DNA of 33,260 nt from Rhodospirillales bacterium (GTDB lineage Bacteria; Pseudomonadota; Alphaproteobacteria; Acetobacterales; Acetobacteraceae), in assembly GCA_028869595.1 (NCBI GenBank), contig JAGWRU010000021.1, positions 1-33,260 of the forward strand, given 5' to 3'. Below the pieces are notes generated by a model, which saw only the letters and a program-made list of their open reading frames with translations, had not been told where the DNA came from and made no database searches. Shown here one piece after another: positions 23,803 to 32,810 of the stretch. Each line of letters begins with the position of its first letter. The first letter of the stretch is position 1. The translations under genes and the position numbers were made by a program.

Positions 23803-24258
23803 TCAGCCCCGGCGCATGCCGCCCGCCCCGCCGATCGCGCCGCCCAGCAGCGCGGCCAGCAGGGTGACGATGATCAGCAGCAGGCGCAGCCGCGCGGCGA
23901 TCGCGCTGCCCTGGCGATGGGCGCGCTCGGCCAGCACGGTTTCCGCCCGCGCGGCGCGCAATGCCGGCGGACCGGGCAAGGCAAGCGCGGTTGCGACTTC
24001 CGGCTCCAGCTCCGGCGTCAGTTTTGCAAAGGCGGCATCGGGGTCGGTGGCAGCGGCGGCACCGCTGATCAGCGTCGCCTGGATGAGCGCGCGGGCGAGC
24101 GGCACTGGCGCGGCATAGGTGCCCATCAGCCCGACCAGCCCGGCCATCGCCACCGCACAGGCCACGAAGCCGGCCCGCGCGTTGAACGGTCCGGCGGCGC
24201 GCGGCGGCGAAGGCGCCGGCGAGGCGGTGGCGGAGGGGGCGGGACCGGTCTGGCGCAT
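23803..24258 (-). CDS. Small membrane protein with two transmembrane segments, unknown function
   Basis: 151 residues. A Pro/Ala-rich N-terminal tail (1-27) leads to one hydrophobic helix near 29-50. A hydrophilic, probably extracytoplasmic region with LTPELEPEVATALALPGP follows, and a second helix at about 122-145 ends in a Gly-rich stretch. I do not recognise a family. AAAGGAA lies six bases before the ATG, a good ribosome binding site, which supports a real gene. It stands alone on the minus strand between convergent iclR and the divergent methyltransferase. Confidence 0.65.
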   Translation of the reverse strand: MRQTGPAPSATASPAPSPPRAAGPFNARAGFVACAVAMAGLVGLMGTYAAPVPLARALIQATLISGAAAATDPDAAFAKLTPELEPEVATALALPGPPALRAARAETVLAERAHRQGSAIAARLRLLLIIVTLLAALLGGAIGGAGGMRRG

Positions 24259-24516
24259 GGGGGGTTCCTTTCGCAGCCCCCTGATGGCACGCCGGCACGC
24301 CCGCCGACAGTCCCGACCGGCGAAACCCGATGATCGGCCGATGCGGGCTTCCCCGCCCGGCAGCGGCTTGCCTTCGCTGCGTTCATGCTTTCTTCACCGC
24401 CGCCGCGCGATACCTGATCCATCTCTGTGGGTCGCGCGGTGCAGACGAATTTCGGCATCCTTTCTGTGCGCAGATGGATCGGCGCGCGCCGCGGCGGCCC
24501 GCCCGAGGGGAGCGGT

Positions 24517-25347
24517 GTGCCGGCGCCGGCCATGCCCGCCCCGGATGCGCCGCGCCTGGGCGAGGCCGCGCCGGCACCGCAAGCCGCGCCCTGGCACGAA
24601 GGGCGCATCGCCGTCGCCGCCGCGCTATGGGGCGATGGCTTCATCCTGCCCGGCGGCCCGGATGAGGTGCTGCGTCTCGCTCGCCCCTTCGGCCTGTCGG
24701 AAGCGGCCAGCGTGCTGCTGCTGGGTGCCGGCCCGGGCGGGGCTGCGGTCACCATCGCCGCCAAGCTCGGCCCCTGGGTCACCGCCTGCGAGGCCGATCC
24801 GGTGCTGGTCGCCGCGGCCAATGCGCTGGCCCAGCGCCACGGCCAGGCCAAGCGCGCCCAGACCGAATCCTGGATGCCCCAGGCGCCCGTCTTTCGCGCC
24901 GGCTATTACCACCACGCTTTGGCGATCGAGGCGCTGCGCGGCGCCGATCCAGCCCCGGTGCTGCGTGCCATGGCGCGCGCCGTGCGTCCGGGCGGGCAAA
25001 TGATGGTGCTCGACCTGGTGGCCGGTCCGGCCGGCCCGCCCGCCGGTCGCGGCTGGGTGGCGCTGGAACGGCGCAGCGGCCCGCCGCCCGACGAAGCCGC
25101 GATCACCCGGGAAATGAACCGGCTCGGCCTCGATATCCGGGTGGTGGAGGATGTCTCCGCCCGGCATGCGACCCAGGTCTTGGCGGGCTGGCGCGATGCG
25201 GTGGGCTGGCTCAAGGAGGGCAGCGCCCGCCCGATGCGCCGCGACGCCGCCTTGCTGGTGGGCGAAGCGGAGCTGTGGCTGACCCGGCTGCGCCTGATGC
25301 GCGAGGGAAGGCTGCGGCTGGTGCGCTGGCATGCGATCGGCAGGTAG
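24517..25347 (+). CDS. Class I SAM-dependent methyltransferase, substrate unknown
   Basis: 276 residues from this start. Motif I is [11 protein letters not shown] at 65-75, and E92 in VTACEADP ends strand beta-2 and should bind the SAM ribose. A post-I segment, [17 protein letters not shown], resembles motif III of class I enzymes. The start is uncertain. GTG at 24517 has GAGGGGAG just upstream; the frame is open to a GTG at 24427 without a ribosome binding site, which would add 30 residues of poor conservation potential. The 168 bases upstream to the divergent membrane protein gene hold no clear signal. The L36 gene follows, but with its own promoter. Confidence 0.7.
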   Translation: MPAPAMPAPDAPRLGEAAPAPQAAPWHEGRIAVAAALWGDGFILPGGPDEVLRLARPFGLSEAASVLLLGAGPGGAAVTIAAKLGPWVTACEADPVLVAAANALAQRHGQAKRAQTESWMPQAPVFRAGYYHHALAIEALRGADPAPVLRAMARAVRPGGQMMVLDLVAGPAGPPAGRGWVALERRSGPPPDEAAITREMNRLGLDIRVVEDVSARHATQVLAGWRDAVGWLKEGSARPMRRDAALLVGEAELWLTRLRLMREGRLRLVRWHAIGR

Positions 25348-25417
25348 CCGCGCGGCCTCCGGCGGCGATGGGGGGCGGATGGCTTCGCGGCAAATCTCCC
25401 CTCGTTCCTTCTACGGC

Positions 25418-25446
25418 TTGACAGAACCGCCCCCGGCCCCTATCCC
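25418..25446 (+). promoter_or_regulatory. Probable sigma-70 promoter of the L36 gene
   Basis: A perfect TTGACA at 25418-25423 is followed, after 17 bases, by TATCCC at 25441-25446. Alphaproteobacterial promoters often have a strong CTTGAC box and a weak -10, as here. The start near 25453 would leave a leader of about 31 nt. Confidence 0.55.
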
Positions 25447-25483
25447 GCCGCCTCCGCTTCCAGCTTCTTCAAGGCCCCGACCG

Positions 25484-25609
25484 ATGAGAGTGCGCAACAG
25501 CCTTCGCTCCGCCAAGGCCCGTGACAAGAACTGCCGCGTCGTGCGCCGGCGGGGCCGGGTCTACGTGATCAACAAGAAGAACCCCCGGATGAAGGCCCGC
25601 CAGGGCTGA
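25484..25609 (+). CDS. rpmJ: 50S ribosomal protein L36, zinc-independent form
   Basis: 41 residues, almost entirely basic: [16 protein letters not shown], then [14 protein letters not shown] and [11 protein letters not shown]. It matches the alphaproteobacterial L36 (YkgO-like) version, which is longer than the 37-38-residue zinc form and lacks its CxxC...C...H ligands; only one cysteine remains. It binds 23S rRNA in the large subunit. It is monocistronic, with a weak AAGG ribosome binding site and its own promoter. Confidence 0.95.
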   Translation: MRVRNSLRSAKARDKNCRVVRRRGRVYVINKKNPRMKARQG

Positions 25610-25742
25610 TCGCTGCCGCGCTGCATGAAGGCGGCGCATGGCTGGATGAAAAATTTCCCTGGTTGATCGCGGCGCTTGGCAGGGTTTTGCCCGCGCGCTA
25701 TCGCTCCCGTAGCCGTCGCAACCGCGCGACCGGGAGGGTGCC

Positions 25743-27197
25743 ATGATCCGCCAGCCTCAGCCCAAGCAGGAAATCCTCGCCCGTCGCACCGCGCTGCTGG
25801 CGGAGCTGGCGCCGATGCTGCCGCCGGACGGCCTGATCACCGAGGAACTGCGCCTCCGCCCCTACGAAACCGACGGGCTGTCGGCCTATCGTCAGCCGCC
25901 GCTGGCCGTCGCCCTGCCGGAAACGACCGAGCAGGTGGCGGCGATTCTGCGCTTCTGCCATCGCAATGCCATTCGCGTGGTGCCGCGCGGCGCCGGCACG
26001 TCGCTGTCCGGCGGGGCGCTGCCGATGGCCGATGCGCTGGTCATCGGCCTGATGCGCATGAACCGTATCCTGTCCATCGATTATGCCGACCGCCTCGCCG
26101 TGGTGCAGGCCGGCGTGACCAATATCGGCATCACCAATGCGGTCGCCGCGCAGGGTTTCTTCTACGCCCCCGATCCGTCCAGCCAGCTTGCCTGCATGAT
26201 CGGCGGCAACGTCAATATGAACTCCGGCGGCGCGCATTGCCTGAAATACGGCGTCACCGCCAACAACCTGCTGGGGCTGAAAATCGTCACGATCGAGGGC
26301 GATATTCTCGAGATCGGCGGCGCCCATCTCGATGCGGCGGGCTATGACTGGCTCGGTCTGCTGACCGGCAGCGAGGGGCAGTTGGCGATTGTCACCGAGG
26401 TGACGGTGCGCATCCTGCGCAGCCCGGAAGGCGCCCGCGCCATGCTGGCCGCCTTCAAGGCCAATGCGGTGGCCGGCGCCTGCGTCGATGCGATCATCGC
26501 CTCGGGCATCATCCCGGTCGCGCTGGAATTCATGGACCGCCCGGCCATCCATGCCTGCGAGGCCTTCGCCCATGCCGGCTATCCGCTGGATGCCGAGGCG
26601 ATGCTGATCATCGAGGTCGAAGGCAGCGTGGCCGAGCAGGACGCCCTGCTCGACCGTATCCGCGCGATCTGCGAACGCTTCGATCCGATCAGCCTGAAGG
26701 TGTCGAATTCGGTGGCCGAGTCGCAGGCGATCTGGAAGGGCCGCAAGGGCGCGTTCGGCGCGGTCGGGCGGATCAGCCCGGATTATCTCTGCATGGACGG
26801 CACCATCCCGACCTCCCGCCTGCCGGAAGTGCTGGAGCGGATCGGCGCGATGTCGGCCCGCTATGGCCTGCAGGTGGCCAATATCTTCCATGCCGGGGAC
26901 GGTAATCTGCATCCGCTGATCATGTTCGACGCGAACGACCCGGCCAGCTTCCACAAGGCCGAGACCTTCGGCGCCGATATCCTGAAACTCTGCGTCGAGG
27001 TCGGCGGCTGCCTGACCGGCGAGCATGGCGTCGGGGTGGAAAAGCGCGATCTGATGGGGGTGCAATTCTCCGAAACCGATCTCGACCAGCAGCGGCGCAT
27101 CAAGTCCGCCTTCGATTCGCGCTGGCTGCTGAACCCGGCGAAAGTATTCCCGCTCGGACCACTGGCGGATGCTGGCGAGGCGGCGGTGGCGGCATGA
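25743..27197 (+). CDS. glcD: Glycolate oxidase FAD subunit
   Basis: 484 residues, FAD-linked oxidase of the PCMH fold. VVPRGAGTSLSGGALP near 79-94 binds the FAD diphosphate. SQLACMIGGNVNMNSGG and LLTGSEGQLAIVTEV are conserved GlcD/D-lactate dehydrogenase segments, and the C-terminal NIFHAGDGNLHP plus GGCLTGEHGVGVEKRD carry active-site histidines. It oxidises glycolate to glyoxylate together with GlcE and GlcF at the membrane. GGGAGG five bases before the ATG marks the start. Its stop overlaps the glcE start (ATGA). No activator gene glcC is nearby. Confidence 0.95.
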   Translation: MIRQPQPKQEILARRTALLAELAPMLPPDGLITEELRLRPYETDGLSAYRQPPLAVALPETTEQVAAILRFCHRNAIRVVPRGAGTSLSGGALPMADALVIGLMRMNRILSIDYADRLAVVQAGVTNIGITNAVAAQGFFYAPDPSSQLACMIGGNVNMNSGGAHCLKYGVTANNLLGLKIVTIEGDILEIGGAHLDAAGYDWLGLLTGSEGQLAIVTEVTVRILRSPEGARAMLAAFKANAVAGACVDAIIASGIIPVALEFMDRPAIHACEAFAHAGYPLDAEAMLIIEVEGSVAEQDALLDRIRAICERFDPISLKVSNSVAESQAIWKGRKGAFGAVGRISPDYLCMDGTIPTSRLPEVLERIGAMSARYGLQVANIFHAGDGNLHPLIMFDANDPASFHKAETFGADILKLCVEVGGCLTGEHGVGVEKRDLMGVQFSETDLDQQRRIKSAFDSRWLLNPAKVFPLGPLADAGEAAVAA

Positions 27198-28423
27198 TGC
27201 CGATCCTCGCCCCGACCTCCGAGGCGGCATTGGCCGAGGCAGTGGCGCAGGCGGCGCGTGACGCCACGCCGCTGACCATTCTGGGCGCGGGCAGCAAGGC
27301 GGCGATGCTGCGCCCGGTCGCGGCGGAGCAGCGGCTTTCCACCGCCATGCTGGACGGCATCGTGCTGCACGCCCCCGCCGAGCTGGTGCTGGCCGCGCGC
27401 GCCGGCACCCGGCTGTGCCGGATCGAGGAGGCGCTGGCCGCGAGCGGGCAGCATCTGATCGCCGAACCGCCGGCGCTGGGATCGCTGCTGGCCCGCGCGA
27501 CCGGGATGGCGCCGAATGATGCGATGGACGACGAGGCGACCCTGGGCGGTACGGTGGCTGCCAATCTGTCCGGCCCGCGCCGGGTCGCCTGGGGGGCGAT
27601 GCGCGATCACGTCATCGGCGTGCGCGCGGTCAACGGCACGGGCGAGGTGATCCGCTCCGGCGGGCGGGTGCTGAAGAACGTCACCGGCCTTGATCTGTGC
27701 AAACTGCTTGCCGGCAGCCACGGCACGCTGGCGGTGATGACCGAGATCACGTTGAAAGTGCTGCCGGCGCCGGAAGCCAGCGCCACACTGATCCTGCCCG
27801 GGCTCGACCCAGACGCCGCGGTGGCGGCGCTGTCGGCGGCGCTGGGATCGCCCTTTGGCGTCTCTGGCGCGGCCTGGCTGCCCGATCTGGCCGGCGATGC
27901 CGGCGAAGGTCCGGCGGCGCTGGTGCGGATCGAGGATTTCGCGGCCTCGGTTGCCTATCGCAGCGAGAAGCTGGCGGCACAGCTCGGCGTGCCGGGCACG
28001 CGCATCGTCGTCGATGCGCCGAGCCGGGCATTGTGGCGCGGCGTGCGCGATGCCGAGGCGCTGGCGGTGCGCGAAGGCGAGGCGATCTGGCGGGTTTCCG
28101 TGCGGCCCTCGGCCGGCCCGGCAGCCTATCGCGCGATCGTGGCGGCGGGCGGGCATGGCTTCCTGGATTGGGGCGGCGGGCTGATCTGGGTGGCGGGCCC
28201 GGCGAGCCTTGCCCTGCATGCTGCGGTGGAGCAGGCGGCGCGGCAGGCAGGCGGGGTATGGATGGTGCTGGCCGCGCCGGATGCGCTGCGCCGGCAGGTG
28301 GCCGTGATCCCGCCCGAAGCGCCCGCGCTTGCGCGGCTGTCGGCGCGGGTGAAAGCGGCCTTCGATCCGGAAGCCATTCTCAACCCCGGGCGGATGCGCG
28401 ACGAGCGGGCGGAGGCGGCATGA
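27194..28423 (+). CDS. glcE: Glycolate oxidase FAD-binding subunit GlcE
   Basis: 409 residues. A shorter, divergent FAD-binding oxidase domain: LTILGAGSKAAM near the N-terminus, then DDEATLGGTVAANLSGPRR at about 113-131 and LCKLLAGSHGTLAVMTEITLK. The active-site motifs of GlcD are absent, as usual for this structural/electron-transfer subunit. The C-terminus ends with FDPEAILNPGRM, typical of the family. ATG at 27194 overlaps the glcD stop, and its own stop overlaps the following small membrane protein gene by four bases. Confidence 0.94.
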   Translation: MMPILAPTSEAALAEAVAQAARDATPLTILGAGSKAAMLRPVAAEQRLSTAMLDGIVLHAPAELVLAARAGTRLCRIEEALAASGQHLIAEPPALGSLLARATGMAPNDAMDDEATLGGTVAANLSGPRRVAWGAMRDHVIGVRAVNGTGEVIRSGGRVLKNVTGLDLCKLLAGSHGTLAVMTEITLKVLPAPEASATLILPGLDPDAAVAALSAALGSPFGVSGAAWLPDLAGDAGEGPAALVRIEDFAASVAYRSEKLAAQLGVPGTRIVVDAPSRALWRGVRDAEALAVREGEAIWRVSVRPSAGPAAYRAIVAAGGHGFLDWGGGLIWVAGPASLALHAAVEQAARQAGGVWMVLAAPDALRRQVAVIPPEAPALARLSARVKAAFDPEAILNPGRMRDERAEAA

Positions 28424-28692
28424 TCATTCCCGTCTCGGCCATCGTGGTGCCGGCGCTCGGCGCCTTCGTGGTCTATGTCTGGCTCTATTACCGGGCCAAT
28501 CCGGAGCGGCGCATCCTGCACCCGCTATTCGCCATGAGCCTGGGTGCAACCCTGCTGATGGTCGCAGCCGTTGCGACGTCGATCGCCGGTCTCGCGGCGA
28601 TGGTCAGTCCGGTGCTGTTCCTGCTGGCCCTGGCCTGGCTGGCCAGTGGCGTGATCGTGGCGCGCCGCCGCCCGCCGGCGAAGAAGGGCTGA
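28420..28692 (+). CDS. Small membrane protein embedded in the glc operon, unknown function
   Basis: 90 residues with three hydrophobic segments at about 3-22, 38-60 and 62-80, and a basic C-terminal tail (ARRRPPAKKG), suggesting the C-terminus lies in the cytoplasm. GGAGG lies five bases before the ATG. The gene starts inside the glcE stop (ATGA) and ends three bases before glcF, so it is co-translated with the glycolate oxidase subunits. No family is recognised. A membrane anchor or assembly factor for the complex is a plausible inference, since GlcDEF subunits themselves lack transmembrane helices. Confidence 0.8.
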   Translation: MIIPVSAIVVPALGAFVVYVWLYYRANPERRILHPLFAMSLGATLLMVAAVATSIAGLAAMVSPVLFLLALAWLASGVIVARRRPPAKKG

Positions 28693-28695
28693 TCC

Positions 28696-29997
28696 ATGCA
28701 GACGAATTTCACCGAAGCCCAGCTTGCCGACCCCGATATCGCGGTGGCCAACCAGGTGCTGCGCAGTTGCGTCCATTGCGGCTTCTGTACCGCGACCTGC
28801 CCGACTTTCGTGCTGCTGGGCGACGAGCTGGATAGCCCGCGCGGGCGCATCTACCTGATCAAGGACATGCTGGAAAACGACCGGCCGGCGACCGCGGAAG
28901 TGGTGCGCCATGTCGATCGCTGCCTGTCCTGCCTGTCCTGCATGACCACCTGCCCCTCCGGGGTGAATTATATGCATCTGGTCGACCATGCCCGGGTGCA
29001 TGTCGAGCGCACCTATCGCCGGCCCTGGCATGACCGGCTGCTGCGCGCCGTGCTGGCCGGCGTGCTGACACGCCCGACCCGTTTGCGTCTGGCGCTGATG
29101 GCGGCGGCCCCGTTTCGCCGTCTGGCTGGGCACATCCCCGGGCGCGGCGTGCTGGCTGCCCGCCTGCGCGCGCTGCTGGGGCTGGCACCCGCCCATCTGC
29201 CGGCACGCGGCGCCGGCGGGCCCGGCACTTATCCGGCAAGCGGGGCACGGCGTGGGCGGGTCGCGCTGCTGGGGGGCTGCGCGCAAAGCGTGCTGGACCC
29301 GGGCATCAACGCGGCGGCGATCCGCCTGCTGACGCGGCTCGGGATCGAGGTGGTGGTGGGGCGCGCGCCGTGCTGCGGTGCGCTGACCCACCATATGGGC
29401 CGCCACGATCAGGCGATGGCCGATGCCGCCGCCACCATCGCCGCCTGGGACGCGGAAATCGGCCGCGATGGCGGGCTGGATGCGATCGTCATGACCACCT
29501 CGGGCTGCGGCACCACGGTGAAGGATTACGGCTTCCTGTTCCGCAATGCCGAGCCGGCTCTGGCGGCGGCGGCGGCGCGGGTATCGGCGCTGGCGCTCGA
29601 TATCAGCGAATATCTCACCCGCATCGACTATGCGCCCAGCCGGCCCGCGCCGGGCGTGACGCTTGCCTATCACGCCGCATGCAGCCTGCAGCATGGCCAG
29701 AAGATCACCGTCGAGCCCAAGGCGCTGCTGAGCCGTGCCGGCTTCACCGTGAAGGAACCGGCGGAGGGGCATCTGTGCTGCGGTTCCGCCGGCACCTACA
29801 ACCTGATGCAGCCCGAGATCGCGGCCAGGCTGAAGGCGCGCAAGCGCGCGGCCATCCTCGCTACCGGCGCCAGCGTCATCGCCGCCGGCAATATCGGCTG
29901 CCTGACCCAGCTGGGCGGCGACGGGCTGGTCGCGGTGCACAGCATCGAATTGCTGGACTGGATGGCTGGCGGGCCAAAACCGGCCGCGCTGGGATGA
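28696..29997 (+). CDS. glcF: Glycolate oxidase iron-sulfur subunit
   Basis: 433 residues. Two [4Fe-4S] ferredoxin motifs are C25-C28-C31-C35 and C76-C79-C82-C86, each followed by proline. Two CCG domains follow, with APCCGALTHHMG and HLCCGSAGTYN, which bind a further cluster in related proteins. It carries electrons from the flavin subunits to the quinone pool. The ATG at 28696 comes three bases after the previous stop. It is the last gene of the glc operon; accA begins 37 bases later. Confidence 0.96.
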   Translation: MQTNFTEAQLADPDIAVANQVLRSCVHCGFCTATCPTFVLLGDELDSPRGRIYLIKDMLENDRPATAEVVRHVDRCLSCLSCMTTCPSGVNYMHLVDHARVHVERTYRRPWHDRLLRAVLAGVLTRPTRLRLALMAAAPFRRLAGHIPGRGVLAARLRALLGLAPAHLPARGAGGPGTYPASGARRGRVALLGGCAQSVLDPGINAAAIRLLTRLGIEVVVGRAPCCGALTHHMGRHDQAMADAAATIAAWDAEIGRDGGLDAIVMTTSGCGTTVKDYGFLFRNAEPALAAAAARVSALALDISEYLTRIDYAPSRPAPGVTLAYHAACSLQHGQKITVEPKALLSRAGFTVKEPAEGHLCCGSAGTYNLMQPEIAARLKARKRAAILATGASVIAAGNIGCLTQLGGDGLVAVHSIELLDWMAGGPKPAALG

Positions 29998-30034
29998 TTT
30001 GCAGCCGGGCGCAAAAAATGCTCTAGACGCCGCC

Positions 30035-30988
30035 ATGCGCCACTTCCTGGACTTCGAAAAACCGATCGCCGAGCTGGAAGGCAAGATCGAGGAACTGCGC
30101 CGGATGTCGGAGCCCGGCGGGATCAACATCGCCGAGGAAGTTGCCCGCCTGACCGACAAGGCGGACAAGCAACTCCGCGCCACCTACGCCAAGCTGACGC
30201 CCTGGCAGAAGACCCAGGTGGCCCGCCACCCGGACCGGCCGCGCGCGCTCGATTACATTCGCGGCCTGATCGAGGATTTCACGCCGCTGGCCGGCGATCG
30301 CGCCTTTGCCGACGATGCCGCCGTGCCGGGCGGGCTGGGCCGCTTCAAGGGGCGCGCCGTGGTAGTGCTGGGCACCGAAAAAGGCGCCGATACGGAAAGC
30401 CGGGTGAAGCATAATTTCGGCATGGCCCGGCCCGAGGGCTATCGCAAGGCGCGCCGGCTGATTGCGCTGGCCGGGCGCTTCAAGCTGCCGGTGCTGAGCT
30501 TCGTCGATACCTCCGGCGCCTTCCCCGGGGTGGAGGCCGAGGCGCGCGGCCAGGCCGAGGCCATCGCCCGCTCGATCGAGGCTTGTCTGGATGCGCCGGT
30601 GCCGGTGGTGGCGACCATCATCGGCGAAGGCGGATCAGGCGGTGCCATCGCGCTGGCCGCCGGCGATCAGGTGCTGATGCTGGAGCATGCGATCTATTCG
30701 GTGATCTCGCCGGAAGGCTGTGCCTCCATCCTGTGGCGCGATGCGGCCCAGGCGGCGACGGCGGCCGAGGCGCTACGCCTGACGGCGGAGGATCTGCGCA
30801 GGCTGAAACTGATCGATGCCATCGTGCCCGAGCCGCTGGGCGGGGCGCATCGCGACCGCGAGGCGACGATCAAGGCGGTGGGGGAGGCGATCGAGCGGGC
30901 GCTGGTGCCGCTGCTGTCGCAGGACGGCGCGGCCCTGCGCGCGCATCGGCGGCAGAAATTCCTGGAAATGGGGCGTGAAGGCGGCTGA
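30035..30988 (+). CDS. accA: Acetyl-CoA carboxylase carboxyltransferase subunit alpha
   Basis: 317 residues, the full family length. It moves the carboxyl group from biotin to acetyl-CoA, the first committed step of fatty acid synthesis, in a complex with AccD. The N-terminal helices (HFLDFEKPIAELEGKIEELR) are typical, as are the crotonase-fold motifs KHNFGMARPEGYRKA, LSFVDTSGAFPG and IIGEGGSGGAIAL. ATG at 30035 gives the canonical start; there is no ribosome binding site, and an in-frame TTG at 29999 adds residues not found in the family. A TTGCAG-N17-TCTAGA pair ends only eight bases before the ATG. Confidence 0.96.
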   Translation: MRHFLDFEKPIAELEGKIEELRRMSEPGGINIAEEVARLTDKADKQLRATYAKLTPWQKTQVARHPDRPRALDYIRGLIEDFTPLAGDRAFADDAAVPGGLGRFKGRAVVVLGTEKGADTESRVKHNFGMARPEGYRKARRLIALAGRFKLPVLSFVDTSGAFPGVEAEARGQAEAIARSIEACLDAPVPVVATIIGEGGSGGAIALAAGDQVLMLEHAIYSVISPEGCASILWRDAAQAATAAEALRLTAEDLRRLKLIDAIVPEPLGGAHRDREATIKAVGEAIERALVPLLSQDGAALRAHRRQKFLEMGREGG

Positions 30989-31020
30989 TCGCGCCGCCCG
31001 CACCGCGCCCGTTCGGTCTT

Positions 31021-31800
31021 CTACCTGCCGTTGCCGCCGCGCATTTCGCGATATTCCCGCCGCACGATCTCCAGCAATTCCGCCGGCGAAGTTTCCGCCG
31101 CGCGGCTTTCATACGTCACCGTGCCGTGCTGCATCAGCATCACCCGGTCGCAGACTTCCAGTGTCTGGGCATAATTATGCGCGATCATCACGATGGCGAT
31201 GGTGCCGCGCGCCTTCAGCCGCTCGATCAGGTCGATGATCAGCCCGGCCTCGCGCGCGCCCATCGCCGCCAGCGGTTCGTCGAGCAGCAGGATCTTGGCA
31301 TCCGACTGCACCGCGCGGGCCACCGCGATGGCCTGGCGCTGGCCGCCCGATAGCCGCCCCACCTCCAGATCGACATTGGGGATATTGACCCCGATATCGG
31401 CCAGCGCATCGGCCGCGCGGGTGCGCATCGCGCGGTGATCGAGCAGGCGGAACGGCCCCGGCTTCAGCAATTCCCGATTGAGGAACATGTTGTGATAGAT
31501 GCTGAGCGCGTTGATCAGGGCGAGATCCTGATAGACGCACTCGATCCCCAGCGCCCGGGCGCGATCGACGGAGCTGAGGATTTGCGGCTGCCCGCCGACC
31601 GTGATCGTGCCCTGATCGGGCTGGTGATAGCCGGTCAGGATTTTCAGCAGCGTCGATTTGCCGGCGCCGTTATCGCCGAGAATGCCCAGCATCTCCCCGG
31701 CCGCGACATGCATGCCGACGCCGGACAAAGCCTCGACCGAGCCGAAACGCTTGATGATGCCTTCGGCCCGCAGGGCTTCCGTTCCGTGCATGCCGGTCAT
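31021..31800 (-). CDS. Sugar-type ABC transporter ATP-binding protein
   Basis: 259 residues with a single nucleotide-binding domain. Walker A is GDNGAGKST at about 42-50, the Q-loop lies near VYQDLAL, the signature is LSGGQRQ near 149-155, Walker B is ILLLDEP near 169-175, and the H-loop is MIAHN. Single-domain ATPases of the FrcA type occur with ribose/fructose-family permeases, unlike the double-domain RbsA. The ATG at 31800 overlaps the permease stop (ATGA). It is the last gene of the importer operon and converges on accA with a 32-base gap. Confidence 0.94.
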   Translation of the reverse strand: MTGMHGTEALRAEGIIKRFGSVEALSGVGMHVAAGEMLGILGDNGAGKSTLLKILTGYHQPDQGTITVGGQPQILSSVDRARALGIECVYQDLALINALSIYHNMFLNRELLKPGPFRLLDHRAMRTRAADALADIGVNIPNVDLEVGRLSGGQRQAIAVARAVQSDAKILLLDEPLAAMGAREAGLIIDLIERLKARGTIAIVMIAHNYAQTLEVCDRVMLMQHGTVTYESRAAETSPAELLEIVRREYREMRGGNGR

Positions 31801-32807
31801 TCCACCCGCATCCCGCGCCAGCGCGCCAGTTGGATATTGGCCACCATCGCCAGCAGGATGGCCGCGCCGATGATGATGTCGAACATGAAGGCGTTGATGC
31901 CCAGCAGGGTGAAGCCGTCCTGGAGAATGCCGAGCACGATGCCGCCGACCAGCCCGCCGATGATCGTGCCGGCCCCGCCGGCGATCGCCGTGCCGCCGAT
32001 CACGCCGGAGGCGACGCCCAGGAACATGATGTTGCTGCCGCCGGCCAGCGGATCGGTGGAGCCGATGCGGAAGGCCTCCAATATGCCGCAGAAGCCGCCC
32101 AGCGTGCTGGTCAGCATGAAATTGCCGATCTTGATGCGGTTGATATTGATCCCCGCCTCGGCCGCCGCGATCGCACCGCCGCCGGTTGCGATGGTGTGCA
32201 GGCCCCAGCGTGTATGGCGCAGCACCACATGCATGATGGCGACGATCACCAGCGACCAGAGGAATTCGGCATAGCCCCAGCCGCCCAGCACCGCCGTCAG
32301 CCCGGCCCCGCCCGGCGTATCGGCGGGAAAGCCGCGCGAGATGGTGAGCGTGATGCCGGTGATCAGGAAGAACATGCCGAGCGTGGTGATGAAGCTCGGC
32401 ACGCTGAGCCGGATGGTGATCAGCCCGATCACCAGCCCGATCAGGGCGCAGACGATCAGCGCCACGCCCATCGCGCCGATGACCGGAATGCCGATATTAT
32501 AGGCCTTCTCCATGACGAACGGCGCCAGCGCGAACACCTGCCCGACCGAGAGATCGATCTCGCGGCAGATCAGCAGCATGATTTCGCCGCAGGCCAGGAT
32601 CACCGGGGCGGCGACGAATTGCGACAGCGTCTGGAGATTGGCATCGGTCAGGAAGTTGCTGGTCGAGGCCTCGAAATAGACCACCAGCACCAGCGCCACG
32701 ACGACCACGCTTGCTTCCGGGCGCAAGGCGAGGTCGAGCACACGGGCATACAGGCTCCGGCGCGGCGGGCTGTATCCCGCCCGCGCCGGTTCGTTGCGTT
32801 GCTGCAC
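31797..32807 (-). CDS. Sugar-type ABC transporter permease (RbsC/FrcC family)
   Basis: 336-residue inner-membrane protein with about ten hydrophobic segments. Family landmarks are LACGEIMLLICREIDLSVGQVFAL, the LSVPSFITTLGMFF stretch, and NIMFLGVASGVIGGTAIAGGAGTIIGG near the C-terminal third. The start is GTG at 32807, three bases after the binding-protein stop, with GGAGG lying inside the end of that upstream gene. The sugar or polyol transported cannot be named from the permease. Confidence 0.94.
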   Translation of the reverse strand: MQQRNEPARAGYSPPRRSLYARVLDLALRPEASVVVVALVLVVYFEASTSNFLTDANLQTLSQFVAAPVILACGEIMLLICREIDLSVGQVFALAPFVMEKAYNIGIPVIGAMGVALIVCALIGLVIGLITIRLSVPSFITTLGMFFLITGITLTISRGFPADTPGGAGLTAVLGGWGYAEFLWSLVIVAIMHVVLRHTRWGLHTIATGGGAIAAAEAGININRIKIGNFMLTSTLGGFCGILEAFRIGSTDPLAGGSNIMFLGVASGVIGGTAIAGGAGTIIGGLVGGIVLGILQDGFTLLGINAFMFDIIIGAAILLAMVANIQLARWRGMRVE

Positions 32808-32810
32808 GGA

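Noticed and set aside
24592-24608. Sigma-54-like TGGCACGAAGGGCGCA
   Set aside because: It lies inside the methyltransferase coding region and the -12 box is GCGCA, not TTGCA.
25676-25692. Sigma-54-like TTGGCAGGGTTTTGCCC before glcD
   Set aside because: The GG and GC elements have only nine bases between them instead of ten, and the box has GGCAG rather than GGCAC.
30975-31000. GGCGGC/GCCGCC hairpin between accA and the ABC ATPase gene
   Set aside because: Short arms and no T run on either strand; not enough to call a terminator.
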